The notes under the pieces: generated by a model
Told to the model about the DNA's origin: nothing
Databases searched by the model: none
What the model saw: only the letters and a program-made list of their open reading frames with translations
Part shown: positions 1-8,014 of the stretch, in pieces
Layout of the letters: each line of letters begins with the position of its first letter
How positions within the stretch are numbered: position 1 is the stretch's first letter
Made by a program: the position numbers and the translations under genes
Source of the DNA: an uncultured Muribaculaceae bacterium
GTDB taxonomy: Bacteria > Bacteroidota > Bacteroidia > Bacteroidales > Muribaculaceae
Assembly: GCA_944321875.1 (NCBI GenBank)
Contig: CALUMX010000026.1
Location: 1 to 46,024 of the forward strand
Reading direction: 5' to 3'
Length of the DNA: 46,024 nucleotides

Positions 1-10
1 ATCTAAATGA

Positions 11-33
11 TCCCCTGATTCCGGGGCTTTTTG
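11..33 (+). terminator. Weak rho-independent terminator of an upstream gene
   Basis: CCCC (12-15) pairs with GGGG (23-26) across a 7-nt loop and is followed by C and six T. The stem is short, so this is only a probable terminator. It would end a transcript entering from the left edge and suggests that menE starts its own transcript or relies on read-through. Confidence 0.5.
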
Positions 34-71
34 ATTAATTGTTTAACTCGTCCCATTTTAACGGGACACTA

Positions 72-1025
72 ATGATGACGATAGATGAATTTATAGCCGA
101 GTGGGGCAACGACCGCGACTATGTCGTTGCCCACACCTCCGGCTCTACGGGGACACCCAAGGAAATACGCCTGCTGAAGGCCGACATGAAGGCTTCCGCT
201 CTTGCCACCAACCGCCGTTTCGGCATCACGGACAGGAGCAGCCTTTTTTTGTGTCTGTCGGCCGACTACATTGCCGGCAAGATGATGATTGTGCGCTCGC
301 TGCTGTCGGGAGCGAGACTCGTGGTGGAAAAACCGAGCAACCGTCCGCTCGAGCATTACGACGGAGAGCCGCTCTCGCTGGTGGCCGTCGTGCCGTCGCA
401 GGCTCTGTGGCTGGCCGAGCATCCCGACCGTCTGCGGTATGTCGGGAAGATGATTGTCGGAGGGGGAGAGGTGCCCGAGACGCTGCGCCGCCGGCTGGCT
501 GCCCTGGGCGTTGAGGCCTATTCGACCTACGGCATGACCGAGACCTGCTCCCATGTGGCTCTCTCTCGTCTCGCTGACGAGAAGATGCCGTATGAGGCCA
601 TCGCGCCCACTACGTTCTCCGTCGACGACCGTGGCTGCCTTGTCATCGAGGCTCCGCAATTCTCGTTCGGCCGTCTTGTTACCAACGATGTAGTCGATTT
701 GCTCTCAGCGACATCCTTCTTCTGGAAAGGCCGTTGGGACAACGTCATCAACACCGGCGGCATCAAGGTGTCTCCCGAACAGATGGAGCGGAAAATCGGA
801 GCGTTGCCCTACGGTCGCTATTACATCAGCAGCCGTCCGTCCGAGAAATGGGGACGTGAGGTGGTGCTCTATCTGGAATCCTCTCCGCTGACCGATGCCG
901 AGCGTGCCGCCCTCGACGAGCGGCTGCGCAGCGTGCTTTCACCTTACGAGATGCCCAAGGCGGTGATAACGGAAGAACGGTTTGAGGAAACATCGAGCGG
1001 GAAGATAATACGCAAGCGTGGTTAA
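72..1025 (+). CDS. menE: o-Succinylbenzoate-CoA ligase (MenE), short form
   Basis: This AMP-forming acyl-CoA ligase activates o-succinylbenzoate with ATP and CoA in menaquinone synthesis and acts in the cytoplasm. The phosphate-binding loop TSGSTGTPK is at residues 22-30, YGMTE at 153-157, and the C-terminal lysine of SSGK at about 311. Two ATGs stand in tandem at 72 and 75; a TTG at 39 would add 11 residues without a recognisable leader, so I chose 72. The product is about 317 residues, well below the roughly 450 of E. coli MenE; Bacteroidota versions are generally short at the N terminus, so this may be normal. The TAA stop lies inside the end of the palindromic element that follows, which may have replaced the original last residues. 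Other menaquinone genes would be expected left of the window. A related acyl-CoA ligase cannot be fully excluded. Confidence 0.82.
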   Translation: MMTIDEFIAEWGNDRDYVVAHTSGSTGTPKEIRLLKADMKASALATNRRFGITDRSSLFLCLSADYIAGKMMIVRSLLSGARLVVEKPSNRPLEHYDGEPLSLVAVVPSQALWLAEHPDRLRYVGKMIVGGGEVPETLRRRLAALGVEAYSTYGMTETCSHVALSRLADEKMPYEAIAPTTFSVDDRGCLVIEAPQFSFGRLVTNDVVDLLSATSFFWKGRWDNVINTGGIKVSPEQMERKIGALPYGRYYISSRPSEKWGREVVLYLESSPLTDAERAALDERLRSVLSPYEMPKAVITEERFEETSSGKIIRKRG

Positions 1026-1228
1026 ACCCCAATCGGTCATCAGAACACTGCTGTACTCACGTTGGATTGGATGCGCAGGAATTTAACCGTCTTTTCACTT
1101 TCTATCGGTGTCTTGCCGTTGCTTATTTCTTGACTTAGCCCGCTAAGCCTTCAAAAAAAGCAACGGCCATCCACTCGATATAAAGTAAAAATCCGGATAA
1201 GTCCTAATGATCGATTTGGGTTAAATAA
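1020..1228. repeat. MITE-like long imperfect palindrome between menE and feoAB
   Basis: The left half (1020-1139) and right half (1142-1228) are inverted copies. The outer ends match over 15 of 18 bases (ACCCCAATCGGTCATCAG against ACCCAAATCGATCATTAG on the opposite strand). Inner blocks also match: TTTTCACTTTCTATCG against TTTTTACTTTATATCG, the perfect 10-bp GCCGTTGCTT, and the perfect 6-bp CTTAGC at the centre. The left half has an extra block of about 35 bp near 1043-1078. There is no coding potential. The pattern fits a non-autonomous transposable element or a relic of one. Transcribed, it would fold into a very long hairpin and could stop menE transcription. No clean target duplication is visible, only TTAA/TAAA at the two edges. 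The rest of this 304-bp gap, 1229-1329, holds the feoAB promoter. Confidence 0.7.
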
Positions 1229-1270
1229 TGTTATTATTCGGACTGAGTACAAATAAAACCTGCTGATAGT

Positions 1271-1301
1271 TTTTTCATTTGCCAACATATTGCCATCTTT
1301 G
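1271..1301 (+). promoter_or_regulatory. Probable feoAB promoter
   Basis: CATCTTTG (1294-1301) is one base off the Bacteroidota -7 consensus TAnnTTTG, and TTTT (1271-1274) lies 19 bp upstream in the -33 position. The start codon follows 28 bp later. I see no clear Fur box, although iron control would be expected for this gene. Confidence 0.5.
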
Positions 1302-1329
1302 CAGTGTGAAATGAAATAAGACTTACAGC

Positions 1330-3753
1330 ATGAGACTCTCGGATGTAAAAACAGGCGAATCCGCAGTAATCGTGAAGATTCTCGGTCACGGTTCGTTTCG
1401 GAAACGCATGATGGAAATGGGTTTTGTCAAGGGGAAGAAAATTCTGGTAGAACTGAACGCCCCGTTGCAGGACCCCATCAAATATAAGATTCTGGATTAT
1501 GAAATATCGTTGCGCCGTTCGGAGGCCAGCCTCATCGAGGTGGTGAGGGAAGGCTCCTCAGAGGCTATCGCCATGCATGACGTAGCCGTGATAACGGAGG
1601 ACGATTGCGGTTTTCTCAACAATTTCGACAGCGAGCGGCGTACCATCAACGTCGCGCTTATCGGTAACCCTAACTGCGGCAAAACGTCGCTGTTCAACAG
1701 TGCCTCGGGTGCGAAGGAGCATGTGGGCAATTACAGCGGTGTGACGGTCGATGCCAAGAAGGGGGTGATGGAGTATAACGGCTATGTGTTCAACATCGTC
1801 GACCTGCCCGGCACCTATTCCCTTTCGGCCTATTCGCCCGAAGAGCTGTATGTGCGCCGTTACCTGCGCGAGGAAGTGCCCGACGTGATTATCAACGTTG
1901 TCGACGCGTCCAACCTGGAGCGCAACCTCTATCTGACTACGGAGCTGATTGACATGGACCGTAGCATGGTTATCGCCCTCAATATGTACGACGAGCTGGA
2001 GCGCAGCAAGGTGCATTTCGACTATGAGACACTTTCCCGCATGATTGGCGTGCCGATGGTGCCCACGGTGTCAAAGTCGGGAAGGGGAGTCAACGAGTTG
2101 TTTGACACGATTATTGAAGTCTATGAAGGTCGTAATGAGGTCGTGCGCCACGTCCATATCAGTTTCAGCAAGGACATTGAGGATGCCGTCAAGACCATTC
2201 AGAAGGCCTTGAAGAGCGAGGCGCAGCTCGACCAGCATTTTTCGGCCCGTTATCTCTCCATCAAGTTGCTGGAGAATGACCGCGAGGTGCTGTCCATCCT
2301 TCAGAGCTTGCCGCACTATGAGGAAATCAAGCAACTGCGCGACCGCCTCGTGGCCGACATAGAGCAACTCCACGGAGAGGACATCGCTACGACGATTGCC
2401 GCCTCGAAATACGGCTTCGTGTCGGGTGCGCTCCGCGAGACGATGGAGACCGACGAGAAAGAGGAAGCCAAGACAACAGCCGTGATTGACTCCATCGTCA
2501 CGAACCGACTGTTCGGATTCCCGATATTCATCCTGCTCATGTGGCTCATGTTCTGGGCTACGTTTGAGATTGGCCAGTATCCGATGGACTGGATTGAGGC
2601 CGCTGTGGGATGGATAGGAGAGATGGTCAGCACGCTGCTGCCCGAGGGTCCGGTGAAGGACATGATTGTCGACGGTATCATCGGTGGCGTGGGAGGCGTT
2701 ATTGTGTTCCTTCCCAATATCCTGATACTTTACGCCTTCATCTCGTTTATGGAGGATTCCGGCTACATGGCGCGGGCTGCATTCATCATGGACCGCATCA
2801 TGCACAAGATAGGCCTGCACGGAAAGTCGTTCATCCCGATGGTGATGGGCTTCGGCTGCAACGTGCCTGCCATTATTGCCACGCGAACGATTGAGAGCCG
2901 CACGAGCCGGCTGATTACGATATTGATTAACCCCTTCATGTCGTGCGGCGCGCGTCTGCCCATCTACTTGCTGCTGGTCGGCGCGTTGTTCCCGGAGAAC
3001 GCCAGCATCGTTCTGCTCGGACTGTATGCGCTGGGTGTGCTGGTGGCCGTGGTGACTGCCAAACTGCTCCGCAAGCTGCATTACAAGGAGGATGAGACGC
3101 CGTTTGTGATGGAGCTTCCGCCTTACCGCATCCCGACAATGAAGGCCACCCTCCGCCACATGTGGGCCAAGGGTCAGCAGTATCTGAAAAAGATGGGAGG
3201 CGTCATCCTCGTGGCGAGTCTTATCATCTGGCTGTTCAGCTACTTCCCTCGTCCGACGGATGCCGATGTGGAAGCCGTACGCAGCGAGCTGGTGGCTGAC
3301 GGCATCGACGTGAATACCGTCAACGTAGAGACGGTGGCCGCTACCGAGAACTCCTTCCTCGGACGTATCGGAAAGTTCGTGTCGCCCGTCTTTGAGCCGC
3401 TCGGTTTCAACTGGAAGATGACCGTTTCGCTCCTGACCGGAACGGTGGCGAAGGAGACGGTCGTATCGACGCTCGGCGTGCTTTACAGCGGTGATTCCGA
3501 AGTGGGCAACGATGCCCTTGCGAAGCGCATCGTCACGCCCAATCCTTCGACCGGGCAACCCGATTTCACTCCGCTTGTGGGCTTCTGCTTCCTGATTTTC
3601 GTGCTGCTCTACGTGCCGTGTATCGCTACGGTGACAGCCATCGTGAAGGAGACCGGCAGCTGGCGTTACGGAGCCTTTACGCTCGTCTACAACACGTTTG
3701 TGGCCTGGACGCTCTCCTTCATCGTATTCCAGATAGGCTCCCTGTTCGTATAG
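1330..3753 (+). CDS. feoB: Ferrous iron transporter, FeoA-FeoB fusion
   Basis: This inner-membrane protein imports Fe(II). Residues 1-75 form a FeoA (SH3-like) domain, which is a separate protein in E. coli but fused in many Bacteroidota. The cytoplasmic G domain follows, with P-loop GNPNCGKT (112-119), switch I GVTV (about 137-140), DLPG (158-161) and NMYD (218-221). A helical spacer leads to the membrane part from about residue 395, with two Gate-type regions: one contains GFGCNVPA, the other GTVAKETVVSTLG. The 807-residue length equals FeoA plus full FeoB. No FeoC gene is adjacent. The gene is single, with a terminator-like hairpin downstream at 3816-3857, and is probably induced by iron limitation, which is inference. 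I see no frameshift or missing motif. Confidence 0.96.
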   Translation: MRLSDVKTGESAVIVKILGHGSFRKRMMEMGFVKGKKILVELNAPLQDPIKYKILDYEISLRRSEASLIEVVREGSSEAIAMHDVAVITEDDCGFLNNFDSERRTINVALIGNPNCGKTSLFNSASGAKEHVGNYSGVTVDAKKGVMEYNGYVFNIVDLPGTYSLSAYSPEELYVRRYLREEVPDVIINVVDASNLERNLYLTTELIDMDRSMVIALNMYDELERSKVHFDYETLSRMIGVPMVPTVSKSGRGVNELFDTIIEVYEGRNEVVRHVHISFSKDIEDAVKTIQKALKSEAQLDQHFSARYLSIKLLENDREVLSILQSLPHYEEIKQLRDRLVADIEQLHGEDIATTIAASKYGFVSGALRETMETDEKEEAKTTAVIDSIVTNRLFGFPIFILLMWLMFWATFEIGQYPMDWIEAAVGWIGEMVSTLLPEGPVKDMIVDGIIGGVGGVIVFLPNILILYAFISFMEDSGYMARAAFIMDRIMHKIGLHGKSFIPMVMGFGCNVPAIIATRTIESRTSRLITILINPFMSCGARLPIYLLLVGALFPENASIVLLGLYALGVLVAVVTAKLLRKLHYKEDETPFVMELPPYRIPTMKATLRHMWAKGQQYLKKMGGVILVASLIIWLFSYFPRPTDADVEAVRSELVADGIDVNTVNVETVAATENSFLGRIGKFVSPVFEPLGFNWKMTVSLLTGTVAKETVVSTLGVLYSGDSEVGNDALAKRIVTPNPSTGQPDFTPLVGFCFLIFVLLYVPCIATVTAIVKETGSWRYGAFTLVYNTFVAWTLSFIVFQIGSLFV

Positions 3754-3790
3754 AAAAACGACGGGAAAGCAATAATTTGGAAGACAACGC

Positions 3791-3821
3791 TTTCAAATGA
3801 GGTCAAATTATAGTAACTTTG
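3791..3821 (+). promoter_or_regulatory. metG promoter
   Basis: TTTC (3791-3794), a 19-bp spacer and TAACTTTG (3814-3821), a full match to TAnnTTTG. The expected start of transcription is near 3828. The -7 box shares bases with the left arm of the hairpin at 3816-3849. Confidence 0.72.
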
Positions 3822-3857
3822 CGGCTAGCATTGCGGATGGCCGCAAAGTCTTTTTTT
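3816..3857 (+). terminator. feoAB terminator overlapping the metG promoter
   Basis: ACTTTGCGGC (3816-3825) and GCCGCAAAGT (3840-3849) form a perfect 10-bp stem with a 14-nt loop, followed by C and seven T (3851-3857). It fits a rho-independent terminator for read-through from feoAB. A transcript begun at the metG promoter would start inside the loop and lack the left arm, so it should escape termination. Confidence 0.75.
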
Positions 3858-3891
3858 ACAACAAAAGGTTACAATAATATAGAAACAGAAT

Positions 3892-5931
3892 ATGGATAAG
3901 AAGTTTAAGCGTACGCTTGTCACGACCGCCCTTCCGTATGCCAACGGTCCTGTGCATATCGGACACCTGGCAGGCGTTTATGTGCCTGCCGACATCTATA
4001 CGCGCTATCTGCGCTTGAAAGGCGAGGACGTGATTATGATTGGCGGTTCTGACGAACACGGAGTGCCCATCACCATCAAGGCGAAGGCCGAGGGCGTGAC
4101 TCCGCAGGATATCGTGGACCGTTACCACAAGATTATCAAGGAATCGTTCGAAGAGTTGGGTATCTCGTTCGATATCTATTCACGTACTACAAGCAAGACG
4201 CACGCTAAGATGGCGAGCGACTTCTTCCGCAAGCTTTACGACAAGGGTGAGTTTGTGGAAAAAACATCCATGCAATACTACGACGAGGAAGCCAACCAGT
4301 TCCTTGCCGACCGCTATATCGTGGGTACTTGCCCTCATTGCAAGAACGACCATGCCTACGGTGACCAGTGTGAGGCCTGCGGTACGTCGCTCAACGCAAC
4401 CGACCTTATCGACCCCCGCTCGGCTATCACCGGCAACCGTCCTGTGCTGAAGGAGACAAAACACTGGTACTTGCCGCTCGACAAGTGGGAACCGGCATTG
4501 CGCAAGTGGATTCTGGAGGAACACAAGGAGTGGAAGCCGAACGTCTATGGCCAGTGCAAGTCATGGCTTGACCTCGGTTTGCAGCCGCGTGCCGTGAGCC
4601 GTGACCTCGACTGGGGTGTGCCCGTACCTGTGGAAGGTGCGGAAGGCAAGGTGCTCTACGTTTGGTTTGACGCGCCTATCGGCTACATTTCCAACACGAT
4701 TGAGCTGCTTCCTGACACATGGGAGACCTACTGGAAGAGCAAGGACACGCGCATCATCAATTTCATCGGTAAGGACAACATCGTGTTCCACTGCATCGTT
4801 TTCCCTGCCATGCTGATGGCAGAAGGAAGCTACCAGCTTCCGGAGAACGTCCCTGCCAATGAGTTCCTTAACCTGGAGGGTGACAAAATCTCCACATCAC
4901 GCAACTGGGCTGTGTGGTTGCATGAGTATCTCCGCGATTTCCCGGGCAAGCAGGACGTGTTGCGCTATGTGCTGACTGCCAACGCGCCTGAGACAAAGGA
5001 TAACGACTTCACATGGAAGGACTTCCAGGCTCGCAACAACAACGAGTTGGTGGCTATCCTCGGTAACTTCGTGAACCGTACCATCGTCCTGACCCATAAA
5101 TACTACAAGGGCGTAGTTCCCGCCGCAGGCGAATTGACTGACTACGACCGCGAGACGCTCAAGGAGTTTGCCGACGTGAAAGCCAACCTTGAGAAATATC
5201 TCGACAATTTCCGTTTCCGCGACGCTTTGAAGGAAGCCATGAACCTGGCACGTATCGGTAACAAGTATCTCGCCGACACAGAGCCTTGGAAGTTGGCGAA
5301 GACCGACATGGCACGCGTGGACACCATCATGAACCTCGCTATGCAGATTACGGCCAACCTGGCTATCGCATTCGAGCCGTTCCTGCCGTTCATGTCAGCG
5401 AAGTTGCGTGGCTTGCTGGGTATGGAGGAATGCGACTGGAACCGTCTGGGCAGTGTCGACATCATCGCTGCAGGAGCTACTGTCAAGCCGGCAGAATTGC
5501 TCTTTGAGAAGATTGAGGACAGCGTGATTGAGGCACAGGTGAAGAAGCTCAACGACACGAAGGAAGCCAACAAGCTGAAGAACTTCAAGCCGGAACCGGT
5601 GCAGGAGAACGTGGCATTTGACGACTTCCTGAAGCTCGATATCCGCGTGGGTAAGGTATTGGAATGCCAGAAGGTGCCTAAGGCTGACAAGCTGCTTCAG
5701 TTCAAGATTGATGACGGCATGGGCGGACGCACCATCGTTTCAGGTATTGCGAAATACTATCAGCCGGAAGACCTTGTGGGCAAGGAAGTTTGCTTCATCG
5801 CCAACTTTGCACCGCGCAAGTTGAAAGGCGTAGAGTCACAGGGCATGATTCTCTCAGCTGAGAACGCCGACGGAAGTCTGGTGGTTATCGGTCCGCAAGG
5901 AGAGGTAGTGCCGGGCGCACAGGTGAAATAA
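3892..5931 (+). CDS. metG: Methionyl-tRNA synthetase
   Basis: MetG charges tRNA-Met with methionine, using ATP, for initiation and elongation. It is a class I enzyme with the signature HIGH at residues 22-25 and the KMSKS-type loop written as KISTS at 332-336. A zinc-binding insertion contains CPHC and CEAC near residues 147-165. The last 105 residues or so are a tRNA-binding EMAPII/OB-fold domain beginning near [12 protein letters not shown], as in long dimeric bacterial MetRS. At 679 residues it is full length and in one piece. It has its own promoter and a strong terminator at 5958-5993, so it is monocistronic. Nothing unusual is seen in the catalytic motifs. Confidence 0.98.
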   Translation: MDKKFKRTLVTTALPYANGPVHIGHLAGVYVPADIYTRYLRLKGEDVIMIGGSDEHGVPITIKAKAEGVTPQDIVDRYHKIIKESFEELGISFDIYSRTTSKTHAKMASDFFRKLYDKGEFVEKTSMQYYDEEANQFLADRYIVGTCPHCKNDHAYGDQCEACGTSLNATDLIDPRSAITGNRPVLKETKHWYLPLDKWEPALRKWILEEHKEWKPNVYGQCKSWLDLGLQPRAVSRDLDWGVPVPVEGAEGKVLYVWFDAPIGYISNTIELLPDTWETYWKSKDTRIINFIGKDNIVFHCIVFPAMLMAEGSYQLPENVPANEFLNLEGDKISTSRNWAVWLHEYLRDFPGKQDVLRYVLTANAPETKDNDFTWKDFQARNNNELVAILGNFVNRTIVLTHKYYKGVVPAAGELTDYDRETLKEFADVKANLEKYLDNFRFRDALKEAMNLARIGNKYLADTEPWKLAKTDMARVDTIMNLAMQITANLAIAFEPFLPFMSAKLRGLLGMEECDWNRLGSVDIIAAGATVKPAELLFEKIEDSVIEAQVKKLNDTKEANKLKNFKPEPVQENVAFDDFLKLDIRVGKVLECQKVPKADKLLQFKIDDGMGGRTIVSGIAKYYQPEDLVGKEVCFIANFAPRKLKGVESQGMILSAENADGSLVVIGPQGEVVPGAQVK

Positions 5932-5957
5932 TCATTCCACATTTTAGTTATACAGAC

Positions 5958-5993
5958 CGGGGAGCAGCTCTATGGAGTTGCTCCCCGTTTTTT
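5958..5993 (+). terminator. metG terminator
   Basis: CGGGGAGCA (5958-5966) pairs with TGCTCCCCG (5979-5987); the stem extends inward as GCTC/GAGT with a short loop, then six T (5988-5993). It lies 26 bp after the metG stop codon. Confidence 0.9.
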
Positions 5994-6056
5994 GTGCCAA
6001 TTTTGTGCAGGCCTTACATCGCTTGAACTTCAGCTCCGCGCTGTTGTTGGGTGGGG

Positions 6057-6848
6057 TTAGAACCAGCGTTTGTGCATTTCTTTGAGAAATTGGGCTGACA
6101 ATTCGTAGCCGGAAGCGTCGCCCAGCACCGCATCGCAGGAGCAGTAAGGGCAGACGGCAGTACGGCCATCCTTGTCGGGCATCCAGTCGCGTATTTCTTT
6201 CGGAGAGAACGTTCTTTCGCAGGAAATGCAGCCGCAGACGGTGGAGCGGCGGATGATGTCCTCGTTGGCCATGGTTTGGTGATGAGCCATGGTCAGCAGT
6301 CGCCGGTCGTCGGCAAGCAGGCGGCAGATTTCCTCGACGGCCGATTCCGAGACATGGTGGGCGGAATGCACGATATACGGACGGTTTACGTCGGTTGTGA
6401 ACGTTTTCAGGTAGCGGAAGCCCAGCAGTTCGTCCTCATCGCCGAAAAAGCCGTGAATCAACGCCTTTTCGGAGGCAGGAAATTGCTTGAGCTGGGGTTC
6501 GAAAGCGGCGTAGGTGGCAATCATGTCAGGGGAGGGCACCGGCAGGTCGTTGAGCGGGCCGAGTTTGGGAAGTTCGACCGACGGAAGATAGCACGGATTG
6601 ATGACAAACCGTTCGATACCGGTTGTGAACAGCGTGAGGAAGCCACCGAGCGAGCTTCCTGCCACTGCGTCGATTTTCTCCTCGAGGATAGTCGTGCGTA
6701 TCTGTTGGAGCGCAACGGCACAGTCATCCTGCAGATAGTCCATGCCGATAACCTCCCAACCGTCCGGCTTGTGGCGGTTGAAAAGTTGAAAACTGTGACC
6801 CTGCGGCGAACCGTTGTAACCGTGAATGTATAAAAGTCGTTTTTTCAT
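6057..6848 (-). CDS. YqiA-like alpha/beta hydrolase fused to a cysteine-rich C-terminal domain
   Basis: Residues 1-180 look like a small esterase of the YqiA/UPF0227 group: LYIHGYNGS near the start (oxyanion region), nucleophile elbow GSSLGG with Ser66, an acidic stretch GDEDE (136-140), and HSAHH (161-165) holding the probable catalytic histidine. From about residue 186 a second domain begins with a run of His, Met and Asn followed by CGCISC (205-210) and CPYCSC (233-238), a likely zinc site, and it ends in GDASGY and a basic tail. That tail resembles a small protein family I know as a stand-alone cytoplasmic protein of unknown function, so this may be a fusion. Substrate is unknown. The gene has its own promoter at 6918-6949 and converges on metG. 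Confidence 0.75.
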   Translation of the reverse strand: MKKRLLYIHGYNGSPQGHSFQLFNRHKPDGWEVIGMDYLQDDCAVALQQIRTTILEEKIDAVAGSSLGGFLTLFTTGIERFVINPCYLPSVELPKLGPLNDLPVPSPDMIATYAAFEPQLKQFPASEKALIHGFFGDEDELLGFRYLKTFTTDVNRPYIVHSAHHVSESAVEEICRLLADDRRLLTMAHHQTMANEDIIRRSTVCGCISCERTFSPKEIRDWMPDKDGRTAVCPYCSCDAVLGDASGYELSAQFLKEMHKRWF

Positions 6849-6917
6849 ATTCCCTATTCGTTAAATTTTTTTCTACAGCGACAATAATTTCGAATCAACA
6901 AGTTTGTGTCGCATGTA

Positions 6918-6949
6918 CGAATATAGGAATGAATCCTGATTTTTTCAAA
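6918..6949 (-). promoter_or_regulatory. Promoter of the YqiA-like hydrolase gene
   Basis: Read on the minus strand: TTTG (6949-6946), 20 bp, TATATTCG (6925-6918), one base off TAnnTTTG. The start codon follows about 70 bp downstream. Confidence 0.6.
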
Positions 6950-7059
6950 GCAAGAGACAAAAAATTGTATAACTCACCATCCCTGTGGAGAAACAGACAG
7001 AATATCCTTCCCTAAAAAGTGAGAAATGCAGCTGAGTCTGTTGACCGGTCCGGGCTGAA

Positions 7060-7089
7060 AAAAAGCGGGTCTGTTGAGACTCGCTTTTT
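7060..7089. terminator. Bidirectional terminator after the toxin-antitoxin-like pair
   Basis: AAAAAGCG (7060-7067) pairs with CGCTTTTT (7082-7089), and inside this GTCT pairs with AGAC around a GTTG loop. The A-rich and T-rich arms make it usable on both strands. It lies 28 bp beyond the antitoxin-like stop on the minus strand. Confidence 0.75.
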
Positions 7090-7117
7090 CGTATAATCTT
7101 GATAGTGCTGATAGAAT

Positions 7118-7414
7118 TCAGGCCGGTAATGTTTCTTTTACTATTTTGGGATGGCAAACTTCAATTATCGGTTCACCAAGCACATCTTCGATAGAAATGA
7201 GAGTGTCGATGGTGAAATTGTGAGTACCACGCATCCATTTGCTGATTTCAGATTCATTTTTCCCAAGACGTAACGCAAGGTCTTTTTGTTTGAGACCTTT
7301 GTCTTTCAGAATTTCGTGTATTCTATCCACAATTTTAAAAGACAAATCGACCATACGCCTAACTTCAGGATTGACTTTCCGGCGTCTTTCCTCGATTATA
7401 CTACTCTTTTTCAT
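7118..7414 (-). CDS. XRE-family helix-turn-helix regulator, probable antitoxin
   Basis: This 98-residue DNA-binding protein has an XRE/Cro-type helix-turn-helix at about residues 36-85: LKQKDLALRLGKNESEISKW forms the two helices, and TIDTLISIEDVLG the usual C-terminal helix. The basic N-terminal extension of about 30 residues (RRRK, EVRR) could contact the partner. Its ATG lies inside the last codons of the upstream gene (14-bp overlap), which indicates translational coupling and a toxin-first order as in HigBA-type systems. It probably binds the two palindromes at 7891-7906 and 7948-7963 to repress its own operon; that is inference from position. A plain transcriptional regulator is the alternative. 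Confidence 0.8.
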   Translation of the reverse strand: MKKSSIIEERRRKVNPEVRRMVDLSFKIVDRIHEILKDKGLKQKDLALRLGKNESEISKWMRGTHNFTIDTLISIEDVLGEPIIEVCHPKIVKETLPA

Positions 7415-7889
7415 ATCGTGTAAAATTTAAGTTGCCGATTAATTCTTTATCCATTAAAATGATTTTTCCATCTTTTATGCGTGTGGCAATAAAGCGGCTC
7501 GTATCAATTAGCATTTCAACGTAAGGAGCGAGGGTTTTGCTGTTTTGCCAAGAGTCAGCATCTTTAAGACCTCCATTGCCAAATATCAGAATTTTGTCAG
7601 AGATTCTTAAACAATATAGGCGTAACTTATTGCCTACATCAATTGGGATGACACCAACACCGTCTCCATACTTTCCTTCCGGACGGAAATATCTCTCCAG
7701 CGCTCCTTTTTCTCCGATTTTATCAAGCCATGCAATAATGATGTCAATCTCTTCATCGTATTCGCAACCTTCTGGAAACTTTTCGAAGAACCGTTCTAAT
7801 TCTGAGAGTTCTTCCTCATCCAAATGAATACTATAGAAGTTTACAGCATTGTGCTCTTCAACTAATTCAATGTTGTATTTCTGCTGCAT
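7401..7889 (-). CDS. Probable toxin partner of the XRE regulator
   Basis: A 162-residue protein with no signal peptide or membrane segment. The N-terminal half is acidic (EEELSELERFFEKF, EYDEEIDIIIAW). The C-terminal half has alternating hydrophobic strands with basic residues (NKLRLYCLRISDKILIFGNG) resembling the core of RelE/HigB-like folds, but I cannot assign a family or catalytic residues from this alone. The function is inferred from context: first gene of a two-gene operon, overlapping an XRE regulator by 14 bp, with twin operators at the promoter and a private terminator. A non-toxic protein co-regulated with an XRE repressor remains possible. Confidence 0.65.
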   Translation of the reverse strand: MQQKYNIELVEEHNAVNFYSIHLDEEELSELERFFEKFPEGCEYDEEIDIIIAWLDKIGEKGALERYFRPEGKYGDGVGVIPIDVGNKLRLYCLRISDKILIFGNGGLKDADSWQNSKTLAPYVEMLIDTSRFIATRIKDGKIILMDKELIGNLNFTRYEKE

Positions 7890-7890
7890 C

Positions 7891-7906
7891 TTAACTTAAA
7901 AGTTAA
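7891..7906. promoter_or_regulatory. Operator palindrome 1 of the toxin-antitoxin-like operon
   Basis: TTAACTTAAAAGTTAA has perfect 7-bp arms around a 2-bp centre. It sits directly before the start codon (7889) and just downstream of the -7 box, where a bound repressor would block initiation. Confidence 0.7.
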
Positions 7907-7914
7907 TTATAACA

Positions 7915-7945
7915 CAAATATAGGGTAATAAATTCGAATATCAAA
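7915..7945 (-). promoter_or_regulatory. Promoter of the toxin-antitoxin-like operon
   Basis: On the minus strand TTTG (7945-7942), exactly 19 bp, and TATATTTG (7922-7915): a perfect Bacteroidota promoter. The start of transcription should fall near 7908, leaving only about 20 nt of leader. Confidence 0.85.
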
Positions 7946-7947
7946 AC

Positions 7948-7963
7948 TTAACTTATAAATTAA
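7948..7963. promoter_or_regulatory. Operator palindrome 2 of the toxin-antitoxin-like operon
   Basis: TTAACTTATAAATTAA differs from palindrome 1 at two positions and lies immediately upstream of the -33 box. Centre-to-centre distance between the two sites is 57 bp. Confidence 0.65.
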
Positions 7964-8014
7964 TTTTTAGTATTTGATATTTTTAATAATTGACGCAAAG
8001 TCAGGTAAATCGGT

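Noticed and set aside
39..71. Upstream TTG start for menE adding 11 residues
   Set aside because: The added residues are non-conserved-looking and begin directly after the terminator; the ATG at 72 or 75 is more natural.
2071..3558. 495-codon open frame antisense to feoAB
   Set aside because: It lies wholly within the FeoB membrane domain on the other strand; the His/Arg-rich translation has no recognisable motif.
3822..3891. Riboswitch or T-box in the metG leader
   Set aside because: The leader after the predicted start is only about 65 nt, and the one hairpin lies mostly upstream of the start. No T-box or SAM-type conserved elements are seen.
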